From Chenopodium formosanum (lineage: Eukaryota > Streptophyta > Magnoliopsida > Caryophyllales > Amaranthaceae), in assembly GCA_024500155.1 (NCBI GenBank), contig CM044856.1, positions 48,732,303-48,796,302 of the forward strand: a DNA stretch of 64,000 bases. Direction: 5' to 3'. Under the pieces are notes generated by a model. The model saw nothing but the letters and a program-made list of their open reading frames with translations, did no database searches and was not told where the DNA came from. A program made the translations under genes and the position numbers. Below are positions 32,224 through 43,951 of the stretch, piece by piece (the stretch's first letter is position 1; each line of letters opens with the position of its first letter).

Positions 32224-34174
32224 TGTAGGGAATATTTCAAGCATTACCCAAACTTGAACCCCACTGTGATCATACATTAAAGTACGGTGGCGTCCAAAGG
32301 GAAAGAAGATAGAGCAAAAAAGTCGCCAACAAGTTTTAGGAATTTGTAAACCGTTCACGAGGTGAAGGTTACACCCCTTAACGATCCAAGAGATCGTTAA
32401 CTCCAATAGGTCTGGAACCATGACTGGTAATTTGGGGGTAAAGGTACAAATCCAACCTAAAAGAGATTGAACCTGTCCTAATAATAGGCCTCTACTTTAT
32501 TCTGATCGTATTCATGTGCGCTTTCTGACTAACATGCAATCAATATGATTAATCTAAACCTGTTTATCTAAGTTGGTTGAATATTAATGCATAAAAAAAA
32601 CTATTATTGGTGATCACTTGAATTATAATCATGTTAACCTAAACAAGATTATTAACTATCTTATTAAGCATGATTACAAGTACTACTTCCCTTTAAACAT
32701 GCATAAAAGGCGTAATCAAGAAATAACAATAAATATAATATATCAAGCAACATAATAATCATAATAATTATTATAACAATTCTAATCATAAAAATAATCA
32801 TGTTAATAATAAAGCATAATAATAATAGCAAGATCCTAGGCATGATACTAACAAGATTAATAACAAACCCTAGCATGTCACTAAACATTAAAAATCAAAT
32901 ATTTAACCCTAACATGGTACTAACATGAATATTAGGAAAGACAATAAAAGGCATCATAGAAATCATAATTGACATTATATTCATTACCCTAAACATGATA
33001 CTAAGAATTTATTGTTGTCACCCTAAACATCAAATTAAGAAAAACATCCTAACATGATACTAGGAATCATAATAACAATCTAAGCATGATTTCTACATCA
33101 TAATATCAATTAAACAATTAAGGAACTTACTTGGATGCTTCGTATCTCATTCTAATAACAAAATACACACGTTAGTAACTTCAAGGAAAAAAAAAACAAA
33201 CAATTAAATTAAATAATTGAAAGAGAGAATTAAGACCAAACCCTTAGAAATTAAACCTTTCACGTCTAGGGCGAAGGCAACATCGAATTATGCTAGGTGT
33301 ATCTAGGTCTTGTGAGTGCGGAATTTTGTAAAAAGGGTAATTTAGAAAAAAGATTGAAAGCTTCGAGGGAAAAGAGAATTAGTGAGTATAAGAATTGATG
33401 AGAATTGGTGATTCCAAAACGGAGTTTTTAAGAGGCTATTTATTGAGAAAATCAGTCAAAAAGATAGAAAATCAAACCAGAGTTCTGAGGTAAAAAAAAC
33501 GGAGTTAGCGCCAGATGCTGAAATTAGCGCCAGACGCTAATGCTAGAGCCAGGCGCCAAGCTTAGCGTCAGGCGCTAATGCTGGCGTTACGCGCTAATCA
33601 GGTTTTTGACGCGTTTTCTAAAATAAGATAGAATTTAACCGTACAGGGGGATAAAATCGTATTTTCCTCAAAAACACTCTTTTATTCTGATTAAAACTCT
33701 AAAAAGTCAACAAAAGTCAATTTATCAATGCTAATTGAATTAGGAATGATATGAACCTTCTAGAAGAATCTAGAAGACTAAAACCATTCCTAATTGCATT
33801 AGGAATGATGAATTCATATTAGGCCCTCCCCTAGATCATTGGGCCGCATATAAGATTCAAACCGAGCCCAGTTTAGTAATTTGGCCATAACTTCCTCAAT
33901 ATTCATCGGAATTGGGCTTATATTATATCGTTGGAAAGCTCTTTTCAAACCGCATCCAACTACACTACTATTGGACCCATATCATGGACCAACCAAACAG
34001 GATTGGCTGTTTTCTTAAAATAGTTTTTCAAAAACAGAGAGAAAAGAAAAGAAAAGAATTAAAACTATCTGCAACACTAGACTTTCGACAATTTCACTTC
34101 ATTCGATTATGATTCGACGTAAAAGGTACTCATCACCGAGTTTGGTTTTGGAGAAACACAAATGGGTGTCTACA
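32224..34174 (-). repeat. X 3' LTR (1,951 bp)
   Basis: TGTAGGGAATATTTC ... GGGTGTCTACA on the + strand. TATA is the complement of 33437-33443; GC tract 33505-33605 of TTAGCGCCAGACGCTAATG type. Confidence 0.93.
33505..33605. repeat. GC-rich tract in X 3' LTR
   Basis: About six GCGCC/GGCGC cores with flanks TTAGCGCCAGACGCTAATG and CAGGCGCTAATGC, about 60 bp upstream of TATA on the - strand. Confidence 0.75.
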
Positions 34175-34175
34175 T

Positions 34176-34190
34176 AAGCCCCAACTTTGA
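34176..34190 (-). other. X polypurine tract
   Basis: AAAGTTGGGGCTTA on the - strand, adjacent to the 3' LTR. Confidence 0.7.
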
Positions 34191-34399
34191 CTGAGTTTAG
34201 AGAAACGCAAGTTTTGAAAACAAAAGTCAAAGTATTGATAGGGACGGAGAATGATTCAGAACATTCGGCAATTCTAAATCACTCTTGTAACGCCCATAAC
34301 TGCAAAACTAGCGTTATTTAAAAAGATAAATGAGTCAAGAAACGCGTATTTTGCACCGTCAAGCTCACGTCTCTGGGGGTAACCGATAGTTGCATTTTT

Positions 34400-34690
34400 G
34401 TATTTTTGACGACCTCCTGCAAGCTAGAGAATGCCGCCTGAAGACTGCCACGCTTGTAACTGTCTTTAATTCCTCCATGATAGACTTCTGTAAGCTAGAT
34501 AACCCTATCAAAGATTGCTTCGCTTGAAACGACCTTCTAGCACTTTGTGACCATCTTCCGCAAGCCAGGGAACACGATCGAAGACAACTTTGCTTGAAAT
34601 CACCTCCGGTTGTTTGTGACAACTCTCCATAAGCTAGGGAACGCTGCCGAAGATATTCTTGCTTGAAGCTATCTTCATTTGTTGTGATAA
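34400..34690. repeat. 3' UTR degenerate array, 75-85-bp unit (X)
   Basis: About four copies with AAGCTAGGGAACG and TCGAAGATTGCTTCGCTTGA as the conserved parts. Confidence 0.65.
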
Positions 34691-34759
34691 CATTCCTACA
34701 AAAATTACCGAAGACCTACGCTTGTCGATCTTTAAAAGCTCGCTTGAACTTTGCTTCCA

Positions 34760-34935
34760 TTATGCCAGTACGTCGGCTCTTCTACTGTTTTTAAACCTGT
34801 ATGTCGGTGCCTTGCTGAATGAACCAGTATGTCGGTGCCTTGCTAAATGAACCAGTATGTTGGTGCTTTGCTAAACGAACCAATATGTCGGTGCCTTGCT
34901 AAATGAACCAGTATGTCGGTGCTTTGTAATAAGCC
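34760..34935. repeat. 28-bp tandem array in X 3' UTR
   Basis: Five to six copies of GAACCAGTATGTCGGTGCCT plus TGCTAAAT, the most regular of the four arrays. Confidence 0.85.
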
Positions 34936-35109
34936 AATGCTTAGGCGCTTTAAGCTAAGTGAGACAATCATTCATCAGATAAATCACTTTATGTAATTGT
35001 AATCAAGCCGATTACTAAAATCATGTCAATTGCTTAGAGGGGCTAACTGGTGTACCAAGGAGCCCAAAATATCTGAAATAGGTTGAAACAACCATACTGA
35101 GTGGCTGAA

Positions 35110-35249
35110 CAGTCTGGTGCCGTTGAAACATTGCTAGCGTCGCCTATTTGGCTGTAGCGCTAGACGCTGGTACTAGCGCCAGGCTCTAAGCCTTATTGAC
35201 TGACGCCAAGGTCTGTCGCTTGGCGCTAGAGTCGGGTTTTCCATAAATA
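35110..35249 (+). promoter_or_regulatory. X PMD promoter: GC tract plus TATA
   Basis: TAGCGCTAGACGCTGG, TAGCGCCAGGCTC and TTGGCGCTAGAG (35110-35228), then CCATAAATACCC with ATAAATA at 35243-35249. A 5' splice site CTATGTAAGT lies near 35400, as in the other copies. Confidence 0.6.
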
Positions 35250-35871
35250 CCCTTCTCTTCTTCATTTCCACTGTTGCTGCTCGCGTTTTTGCTCGAGAAT
35301 TGCTCAGAACTTCATTTGGCTCGTTCTTGCTCGTTTGTCAACCGAATTCGCTCAAATTTGTTGCAAATCAAAGCTTATTCCATCCATTTTCCCGATCTAT
35401 GTAAGTTTCCTCCAAACTCACGCCGGTTTAAATGAATTTTGCATGCATTTGTTTACGAATTTCTTGAAAATTCAAAATTTAAATTGCTAAAATTTCTTTG
35501 TTTATCAAATTTTATTCCATGAAATTGCTTGATTATGTTTATATATTTCCTTGGGAGTAATTTGAGACTTGTTTGACTCAATTTGGTAAAGAAACGAACA
35601 AATCACCACTGTTGGACCTCTTAAGGTCGCGAAGACAATGTGGCTTGTTCTTGATGTTATTGCTAATAATTCTTGTCCAATTTGTCACAATAATTACTAT
35701 AGTATTGCAAGAAATTGTTTGAATGCTTGAAAAAATGTCGTGTATGCTCAATTTGAATTTGTGCTCTGTTTAGTACTACGTACTCCGTTTTCTATGAACA
35801 TAGTATCATGCGGCTAGGCGAACCTTAGATACTATAGAACCTTAATTTATGATGATTTTTCACAATGTAGC

Positions 35872-36161
35872 ATGGCTAGATAGCGAGGTTCGGGTTCGCG
35901 GTCCCGAGACGTTCGACGGGAGCATGAGCCCGTAGAGGACGACGCTGATCCGTCCACTTCACTCGGCCAACTCCCTGAGTGTGATGAGCGGACTTTATGC
36001 TTCTCTCCCGTCCATCACATCTCTGAGAGGGTGAGACGGGTCCTGTGCTGAGTTTTCCACCTCCCGAGGAGACCGGAGCTGGAGCTGGAGCTGGTGGGGA
36101 GGTTACTCCTCGTACAATACAGTTTTATGAGATGATGGGTGTACGTCCCCCGGCACCGTAG
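35872..36161 (+). pseudogene. X PMD remnant (exon 1 start fused to exon 6 end)
   Basis: Begins ATGGCTAGATAG, so codon 4 is already a stop, and follows exon 1 of V/Y to GTGAGACGGG at 36040. It then jumps to the end of exon 6 (GGAGCTGGAGCTGGTG ... TAG at 36159-36161). Exons 2-5 and most of exon 1 are deleted. X therefore has no PMD protein. Confidence 0.85.
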
Positions 36162-36640
36162 TTTGTTCCTGTTCTTTTTATTATTTTTTTTTGTCTTTGT
36201 ATAAAACTTATCCTTTAATTAGACTCATTATTTAGACATGCTTGTATATACATATTACTTATGAGTTTATTTATCGTTTATCGTTTTTTCATTATTTTTT
36301 TTTTATTTTTATGTGCATGTTTGTGTGTGCAAAGAGTTGTGAGAATTAATTTTACGCAAAAAATTCCGTCATTTTTATTATTGATGGAGGGTATCCAACT
36401 TTCTCCCCCAAAAAAAAATGTAAAAATAAAAATTAAAAAATATTTGATTTGTAAATACTTGAAAATGAAAATCCGAAAATAATATAATTAATATTATAGT
36501 TATATTAATTAAGATGAAGAAAAAATGAAATTTTTTAAAAGAGAAGATATAAAAGAGGCATAAAAAGACCGTAAAGTCGTGGTCGGATTCGAATCAAGTC
36601 AAAAATGCGGTTTTGGAAAGCTCGAATTTTAAAACACGTT

Positions 36641-36788
36641 AGCCCCAACTGACGCCACGCGTGTTGATGTAGCGCCAGGTGCTACGCGTAGCGTTTGGCG
36701 CCAGGCGCCAATGTTTGATGTCTGGAGCTAATGAGCGCTGACTCCGAATCCTTCTCGGATTAAAACTACGCCGATATTGTGTATAAAT
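36641..36788 (+). promoter_or_regulatory. ORF1 promoter of X: GC tract plus TATA
   Basis: GACGCCACGCG, TAGCGCCAGGTGCTACG and TTGGCGCCAGGCGCCAATG (36641-36740) precede TATAAAT at 36782-36788. The ATG at 36864 is 76 bp after the TATA box, a good promoter spacing. Confidence 0.65.
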
Positions 36789-36863
36789 ACCCCCTACCCA
36801 GCCGATTTTCTTCATAATTTCTGCAGATTAAATACTTTCTTAGCACTTGAAAAAATAAATATC

Positions 36864-38415
36864 ATGTCTCTAGTCTCTAAAAGTTTTACAAACTTCACTC
36901 ATGAATGGTGTCGTCTCTTAATGCCAAGGAGAGAAAAGAGTTAGATGTGTTTCACCTGGGGGGTATTTATGGTGTCAAAGGGGTAGATCCTGATTTAGAT
37001 TTTATTCATACCGCTGTAGAATATTGGGATGTAGATACTCATTGCTTTAGATTAGGGTATGATGAAATTAGACCTTTGCCGGAAGAATTCGGTGCTATTT
37101 TAGCCTTCCCTGCATTAGATCTTGTAGTAATCCCTAGAATACACGAATATTATTATAAGGATTTTGAACGCTTCTTCAACTTAAAAGACAAAGATCTAAC
37201 AAAAATTGTAGATAGTAGCATAGTTAATATAAAGGAATTTGCTCGCCATTATTTTGATAGACCTTATCCTGAGTCTTTTCATGTTTATAGAAGAAGAGCT
37301 TTTCTATTTTTCATGCTTAATCAATATTTTTTCATTAGTGGTAAAAATAATGAGGGTCAAGCACTTATACCACTAGTTTAGAGCAGATTGAATCTGGGAG
37401 AAATCCAATGCCCTTAATAGCTGGAGAGACTATGCTTAGTTTTGATGAATTAAAGAAGAATCCAAAATCACCTTTCAGGGGCTCTCCGATTTTATTACAG
37501 GTAGAAAAATAATATTTTTAATTATAGAAATCAAAAATATATTTTTTAGCGAAGAGTAATAATAATTTATTTGTATTGAAATTATGTTACAGATGTTGCT
37601 AATGGAAAGACTGGAATTAATTAGCCCTCCAGAAAATATTGAGAAGTATACTCCAAATTGCTTCGTGAGAAGGAAGAAAAGCTTCTCTAAGATAGGGCGC
37701 CACGAATGGAAGAAGGTCTTCGAGTCTTACAACTTTGTTATCAAGTGGGTCATTCCTTGGTTGAAAATAGAAAAGATGGTTGGTGTCAACAAGCAGCCTT
37801 TCTGCCGTCTCCCAAGCTTTTCCCGAATGACTTTTTATTATCCCCGCAGGGTAAAAAGACAGTACGACCTTCTTCAAACAATTCCTTCCGGTGATCTTCA
37901 TCGTTCCTATGAGTTCCCTGTCTCTTAGGAAGTAGACAAATTTGATGCTTATTGGAGCGCTAGACCTTTATGGGAAGTGATTACCCAAAAGGTTCCTCCT
38001 TCTTTGCCCAATGATGTGAAACAGTGGCTTCTGAAAAAACCTTTAAAGGACGTGAAGAAAAATCAGAGTAAAACTGATGTGAAGAGTCGTCTAGGTGACA
38101 AAGTGATTCCTGTTAAGGAACGTTTGGGTGAAAGAGTTGAGTTCAAAACACCTACAATGCCTAAGAAGAAAAGTGTTGCGAAAGATAAAGGAAAAAGGAA
38201 AGCTGACACCACAGAGAAGAAGGCTTGGGTAGGAAAGAAGCATGGGGTCCTAGCTAAGGGAGAAACTATTTACTCAAAGATTGAATGTAGGTCCTCTAAA
38301 GAATGCCTACTAGCTAAGGTTATGGATGAGGAAAAAGACGCAAATAAGAATTAGAAGAGGGCTAAGAAAGAGAAAGAAGATTAAGAGCACTGCTTAATTT
38401 TCAATTATTTGACTT
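36864..38415 (+). pseudogene. X ORF1: DUF7745-like antisense accessory gene, two exons
   Basis: Exon 1 36864-37500, GT-AG intron 37501-37592, exon 2 37593 to about 38415. After a frameshift near 36905 it reads LNAKERKELDVFHLGGIYG, then YWDVDTHCFRLGYDEIRPLP and EEFGAILAFPALDLVV. The 'DxHCFRxGxxExxPxxEEF' pattern is that of DUF7745-type proteins of plant Ogre-like elements (function unknown). The C-terminal third is Lys-rich and probably disordered (KKPLKDVKKNQSKTDVKS, KKKSVAKDKGKRKAD), as in a nucleic-acid-binding tail. Stops at 37379 and 37926, and in the last 60 bases. It is convergent with integrase. Confidence 0.7.
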
Positions 38416-38908
38416 AGTGTTTAAACTCAAAGTTAATTTATTTAAGCTTTATTTAAATTCCACCAATAATATAATTTATTTTAATAATGAAATTCCAGCT
38501 TTTTAATTAAATTATTTACTTAAAATTTAATTTATTAAAGCAATGAAAATCGAAAAATTAATTTTCCAGAAATTTTTTCGAGTACGGAAGTCGAAAATTT
38601 TCCGAAAATCACCGAAATATTCCCAGATACTTTACAGTAAATTGGTGCCACGATTCTGTGACAAGTGCCAGCTGCGGCAGTCTGGCGTCTGGCGACGAAG
38701 GCTGTTGTTGGGCGCTAATGATCATCGGCTGGCGCCAGAATTTTTTCTGTGACGCCGATGTTTCGTCGATCTTCTATTGATATTTTTATTAAGTCTGGGA
38801 TGCGAGGTTTGAAAAAAATAAAGTGGCCGCACCCGTAAAGGGTTGCCTACGTATCCTTTCTTAAGGAATAAGGCAAACGTAGCTCTCTTGAGTGTCCTAC
38901 TCAAGTGA
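38416..38908. other. Convergent spacer between X ORF1 and integrase, with GC tract
   Basis: AT-rich part (38416-38640), then a GC tract at 38645-38760 (TGGCGTCTGGCGACG, TTGGGCGCTAATG, TGGCGCCAG, GTGACGCCGATG), then sequence before the integrase stop. The Y counterpart is 49864-50369. It may separate or terminate two convergent transcripts; no direct evidence. Confidence 0.6.
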
Positions 38909-40270
38909 TTATGGGTAGTATTTTTTAAGTTGATCAAGATTTGTTATGTTCGAAAACTCATTGCCATCCATGTCAGTTAATTTTGCCGCACCTCCTAACA
39001 GGATTGTTTTGACTATGTAAGGTCCAGACCAATTAGGTCTGAATTTTCCTCTTGGATCTAAAACATTTTTCCTTAATGCTTTTAACACAAAGTCTCCTAC
39101 TTTGATGTTTCTTGTATTGATTTTCTTATCAAAATGCCTAGCCAAACGAGTTTGGTAACATTGAGAGTGATGTAGAGCTTCTAGTCGTTTTTCATCAAGT
39201 AGAATTACCTCCTCATATCTTGCCCTAGTCCATTCAACTTCATCGAGTTTTCTCTCTAATGCGATGCGTAGAGATAGAATCTCTAGCTCTACTGGTTGTA
39301 CGGCATCTATTCCACAAACCAAGGAAAATGGCGTATTTCCTGTTGATGTGCGAATTGACGTGCAATAACCCCACAATGCGAAGTGAAGTTTGTTAGGCCA
39401 ATCCTTGTAATTTTCCGTCATTTTCTCGATGATAGTCTTTAGATTTTTATAAGCTGCTTCGACTGCTCCATTTGACTGAGGTCTATAAGGAGAAGAATGA
39501 TGATGTTGAATACCATATTTTTGTATCAATTCATCACATTCGGCTTGAAAGTGAGTTCCATTGTCACTTATCATTTCATGTGGGACTCTATATAGACAAA
39601 TAATATTTCTTTCGATAAAGAGTGCTACTTGTTTTGTAGTGAGTTTAGCGTACGATTGTGCTTCGACCCACTTTGTGAAGTAATCAATTGCCACTAAGAT
39701 ATATTCGTGACCTCCTGGGGGAGTGATTTTGTCGATGATGTCAATTCCCCATGTAGAGAATGGTCATGGCGACGTGTAGGTGTAGAGCAAAGATGGAGGA
39801 ACATGTTGTAAATTAGCGTAGATTTGGCACTTAGGGCATCTTTTTACGTATTGATGGCAATCTCTATTCATTGTAGTCCAATAGTACCCTTCTCGCATTA
39901 TCTTTTTTACTAACATTTTGCTATTTACGTGAGTTCCACAAATTCCTTGATGAACTATCCTTATTGCTCTTTGGGCATCCTTTTTTCCTACACATAAGAG
40001 AGCTCGACCCTTAGGTACCCTTTTGTGTAGCTCGTTGTCTATGAGTACGTATTGGGAAGCCAAGAGTCTTAATGCTCGTTTTGCTCTTTTGTCAGCATAG
40101 GGAGGGTATTCTCCTTTGGTGACATATTTGAGTATATCCGTATACCACGGTTCTTCTTCTTCTTCTTCTTTTATTACTTCATCATCTTCTATAGCTTGAA
40201 TATAAGCCGGTTTGTGCCTTTTTTCTATAGTTAGAGGCATTTGCTCGATTTTCGTAGGAATCCTAACCAT
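38909..40270 (-). pseudogene. X integrase, almost intact
   Basis: N-terminal part 40270-39764: HQGICGTHVNSKML and CHQYVKRCPKCQIYAN (HHCC). One TGA stands for Trp in the YTSPWPFSTW block (about 39765). Core and C-terminus 39694-38909: SDNGTHFQAECDELIQ, NGAVEAAYKNLKTIIEKM (catalytic Glu) and RPNWSGPYIVKTIL, a GPY/F-like end module. About 450 residues, full length for the family. It is the best integrase in the window. Confidence 0.92.
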
Positions 40271-40800
40271 TCAGGCTAGTCTTGCCAAGGCATCAGCAAA
40301 TTGATTTTCTTCTCTAGGTAGATATGTGTATTCTACCTTTTCTAACTGATTAGTAAGGGTTTCCAGGTAAGTTTGGTAAGGGGCTAGACTTTCACTCCTT
40401 ACTTTCCACCTCTTAGAGATTTGATTGATGATCAATGAAGAGCCTCCGAATATCCGTAACTTTTTTACTCCCAATGCCAAAGTTGTTTCAAGGCCTACCA
40501 CGCATGCTTCGTATTCAACAGCATTGTTGGTAATGTCGAAATCAAGCTTTACGGAGATTGGAACATGCTCTTCTTTAGGTGATACTAGTAATACTTCAAC
40601 GCCACAACCCTTTTGGTTTGAGGCTCCGTCGAAGTACAAGGTCCAAGTGTCATCTTCAGTGACCATCAAGTCTTCGTCTGGAAATTCATTGTCGTGTATT
40701 AGCGTCGAGTCTTCTATTAAAAAGTCTGCTAGAAAATCCGATACCACAGATCCATTGACAGCTTTTTGTGGCATGAACCTTACATCGTACTAGGCTAAGT
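40271..40800 (-). pseudogene. X second (plant-type) RNase H
   Basis: Open for 167 codons: LYFDGASNQKGCGVEVLLVS, AVEYEACVVGLETTLALG, then IFGGSSLIINQISKRWKVR and FADALARLA. The third acidic residue (GDSS in W and Y) is Gly here, so it would be inactive even without other damage. Confidence 0.85.
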
Positions 40801-41425
40801 TGACTATCCATCTTGATATGCGCCCATTGAGTGTAGATTTCTCGAATAAATACTTGAGTTGATCTAATCAGGAAACTACGAACACTGTATGCACGAGCAT
40901 GTAATGTCTTAACTTGATTGTGGCCCACACCAATGCGAGGCACAATTTCTCAAGTGGTGTATAGCGTGCTTCATACTCGAGCACCTTTTTGCTTAGATAG
41001 TAGATTGCATTTTCTTTGCCTTATACTTCTTGCGCTAGCATGGCTCCCATTGTCTCTTTGGTAACTGTTAAGTACAGCCTAAGAGGTATTCCCGAAAGTG
41101 CTTGTGCTAAAACAGGAGGATTTGCAAGATAGGCTTTGATCTTTTCAAAAGCTTTTTGACACTTGTCATCCCATATCACTGGTAAATTCTTTTTAAGCTT
41201 TTTAAAGACTGGTTCACATATTGGTGCAATTTTGATATGAACCTGTTTATGTATTGCAACCGGCCAATAAATCCTCGAATTTGCTTCTCGATTTTGGGCG
41301 GTGGCATTGACATGATTGCCTTAATCTTGGTAAGGTCTGTCTCTATTCCTCTAGAGCTTATGAGTTAGCCTAAAATTTTGCCTGAGGTGACTCCAAAAGC
41401 ACACTAAGATGGATTCAAACTCATG
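40801..41425 (-). pseudogene. X RT connection and first RNase H (inactive type)
   Basis: Reads GIETDLTKIKAIMSMPPP-like thumb, then a connection with LYLTVTKETMGAMLAQE and YEARYTPLEKLCLALVWA. Several frame changes and a stop (for example near 41022). Confidence 0.7.
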
Positions 41426-42270
41426 TTATATTTTCTTACCCTTTCGAAGAATTTTTCTTAAGGCTACTTGATGGCCTGGGCGATCTTTTGATTTCACAAT
41501 CATGTCGTCCACGTATACTTTAACTTCTTTATGCATCATATCATGGAGCAAGGCAGTCGTTGCTCGTTGGTAAGTAGCACCCACGTTTTTCAACCCCAAT
41601 GGCATCACTGTGTAGCAGTAAGTACCCCATTGTGTTATGAAGGTTGTTTTCTCCATGTCTTCTTCCGCCATGAGAATCTGATTATAGCCCGCGTATCCAT
41701 CCATGAACCTGAGAAGTGCATGATTTTCTGTGTTATCCACCAGAATATCGATGTGTGGTAAAGGGAAGTCGTCCTTTGGACTTGCCTTATTCAGATCTCG
41801 ATAGTCGACACACATTCTTACCCTTCCTTCTTTTTCGGAACTGGGACGACGTTGGCGACCCATTCGGGGTATTTGGATACCTTGATGAAAGCTGCAGTTA
41901 TTTGTTTTTGAAATTTCTCTTTTATTTTAAGAGCTACGTCGGGTTTCATTCGACGTAACTTTTGTTTTACAAGCTTCATTCCTGGAATTAGTGGTATGGT
42001 GTGTTAAGCTATTTCTCTATTAATGCTTGGCATATCCTCATATGACCAAGCGAATACATCGATGAATTCTTTAAGCAAGTTAATTAAATCGGTTCTTTCT
42101 TGTTCATTAATTGTTAGTCCGATTTTAACTTCTCTTTTATTGGTTGAATCATTTGAGATATTAACCGTCTCAGTTTCTTCAATTATATATTGGTGTTTTC
42201 TTTTCAAGTGTTTCCATTGCTTTAATAAGTTCTTTGTATTTTTCATTGTTATTTGAGCAATGCTCGTCAT
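41426..42270 (-). pseudogene. X reverse transcriptase
   Basis: Blocks KKEGRVRMCVDYRDLNKAS, FPLPHIDILVDN, FMDGYAGYNQILM, TQWGTYCYTVMPLGLKN and YVDDM (41515-41501). One base too many near 41845 shifts the frame before VDYRDLN. A stop follows REIA near 42004. Confidence 0.9.
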
Positions 42271-43230
42271 CTTAGGTTAAAGGAGAACACAAGGAGTAAG
42301 GAGAAGAAGCCATATTATTAAACTCTGGGATCATTACATCAAAAAGGGATATGTCCTGAGGAACTTGATCACTAATATCCTAGGGGAAGAGACAGAAGGA
42401 GGAGGTGCTATAACTAAGGACTTAGATGACACTATAGGGAGAGACTTTGACTCTGACTCTTACTCAGACGACTCTTCGAACATCGGTCCTTACCCCGTTG
42501 TGATGGAGATCTTCCTTCCACTTGGAGTAGTCAACTTGACGGTCTTACGCCACGCTTGTAGTGATCCTTCTGCTGGAGTGATTTACTTCGAGGGATTGAA
42601 GCTTTCGCTTTGTAGGACTGTCTGAATGAGCGAGAAGTTATCCCCTTTGTGTGTTGGCTCATCCTTTTCTCGCCCAAATAGTAATCCTATGACATTAAAG
42701 CCAAAGCATGGGGGTGCTTTCTCCTTATGGACAAGAGTTGGGATTTCGTCTATGAAGTAGCAATCTAAGAATTTCAAATCCCGGTTGCCTTATGCCATTT
42801 ACAACAAATGGATCGGGAAATTCATAACATGGATAGTCCTCTCCTTCTTTTATAAATTGTCCATTAAAGATAAGAGGATACCGATCCATTGGGATTGCTT
42901 TCTTTTGGATGCGAGCGTCCCTACGTGCCTTTGACTTTTCCTGGGCTCGCTTGAAATCTTTCTGAGTCGGTTCGAAACCAAGTCCGAAAGTGTCTAATTT
43001 AGGGAGGCCAGGTGATTCCAGCGGTTTTGCAATTCCTTTCTTCTTTCCCAGTGTAATCCCAAGAAAATTTCCTTGCTTCTTCAGAATAGCGTTCACGATC
43101 ATATTAGAGTGGGGGTCGTGGCAGAGAGGGGTCCTTTCATCCTCCTCGATTAAGGAGACCTATTCGTTAAAGCCCCACAAATCTTCATCCTCTTCATTGT
43201 GCTCCACATTAATTATTGGATTCTCTATAG
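42271..43230 (-). pseudogene. X protease-RT spacer
   Basis: Open from 43102 to 42725: KKQGNFLGITLGKKKG, GLGFEPTQKDFKRAQEK, YPLIFNGQFIKEGEDYPCYE. It continues brokenly to about 42271. No CACTA insertion at the site used in Y, so that insertion happened in Y only. Confidence 0.75.
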
Positions 43231-43951
43231 CTTTAATTCTCATAGGTGAAGCATCGATTGTAATAGGAATTCCTCCAACTATAGCCTTTACTTGTTGGTG
43301 GAGAGATGAGGGGACGGCCTTTAGGTCATGAAGCTAAGGGCGTCCCAACAATAGATTGAACGAAGCATTAATATCTACTACTTGGAACGTAGTAGCGTGT
43401 TCTATCGGTCCCGCTGTAATATTCATAGTAATTTTACCAAGAGCTTGACGACGAGTGTTATCATAGGCTCTTATTCCTTGCGTTGACGGGGTTGGGTCTT
43501 CATCCACTATGCTTAACATTCACGCAGTTCTAAGTGGACAGACATTAATGGTTGATCCATTGTCTACAAGAGTAATAGGGACGTTCATTCCCTTGCAAAC
43601 CACTGTGAGGCTTAATGCCTTGTCTGAAAAGGTGATCAAGTTTATAGGACTAGGGAGATCACTCATGAGGAAATTGGCCAACCCCTCAGGAATGGTGTCA
43701 GAATCTGTCCCTATCTTATCCAAGGCATTCATTACGGCCAACCTATGTTCTCAAGATGTTGCCAGAAGCTTCCATACGTTCATTTCAACCTTGGTTTTCT
43801 TGAACTGTTTGACATTGTCATTATCTTCTATGATAGGTATGGGAACTTGCTCTCTGGTTGGCATGGGTTGTGTCAAAACAGGAGGTTGCATTCTCCCGGA
43901 TCTTGTAAGGACGTCTATTGCATATGACACTGAAGGTGGAGGTCCTACCAT
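43231..43951 (-). pseudogene. X aspartic protease region
   Basis: VPITLVDNGSTINVCPL near 43575-43525 keeps the catalytic Asp. NASFNLLLGRP then a stop (TGG to TAG, about 43336), then LHDLKAVPSSLHQQVKAI. A stop at 43520 and a frameshift lie between. Confidence 0.85.
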
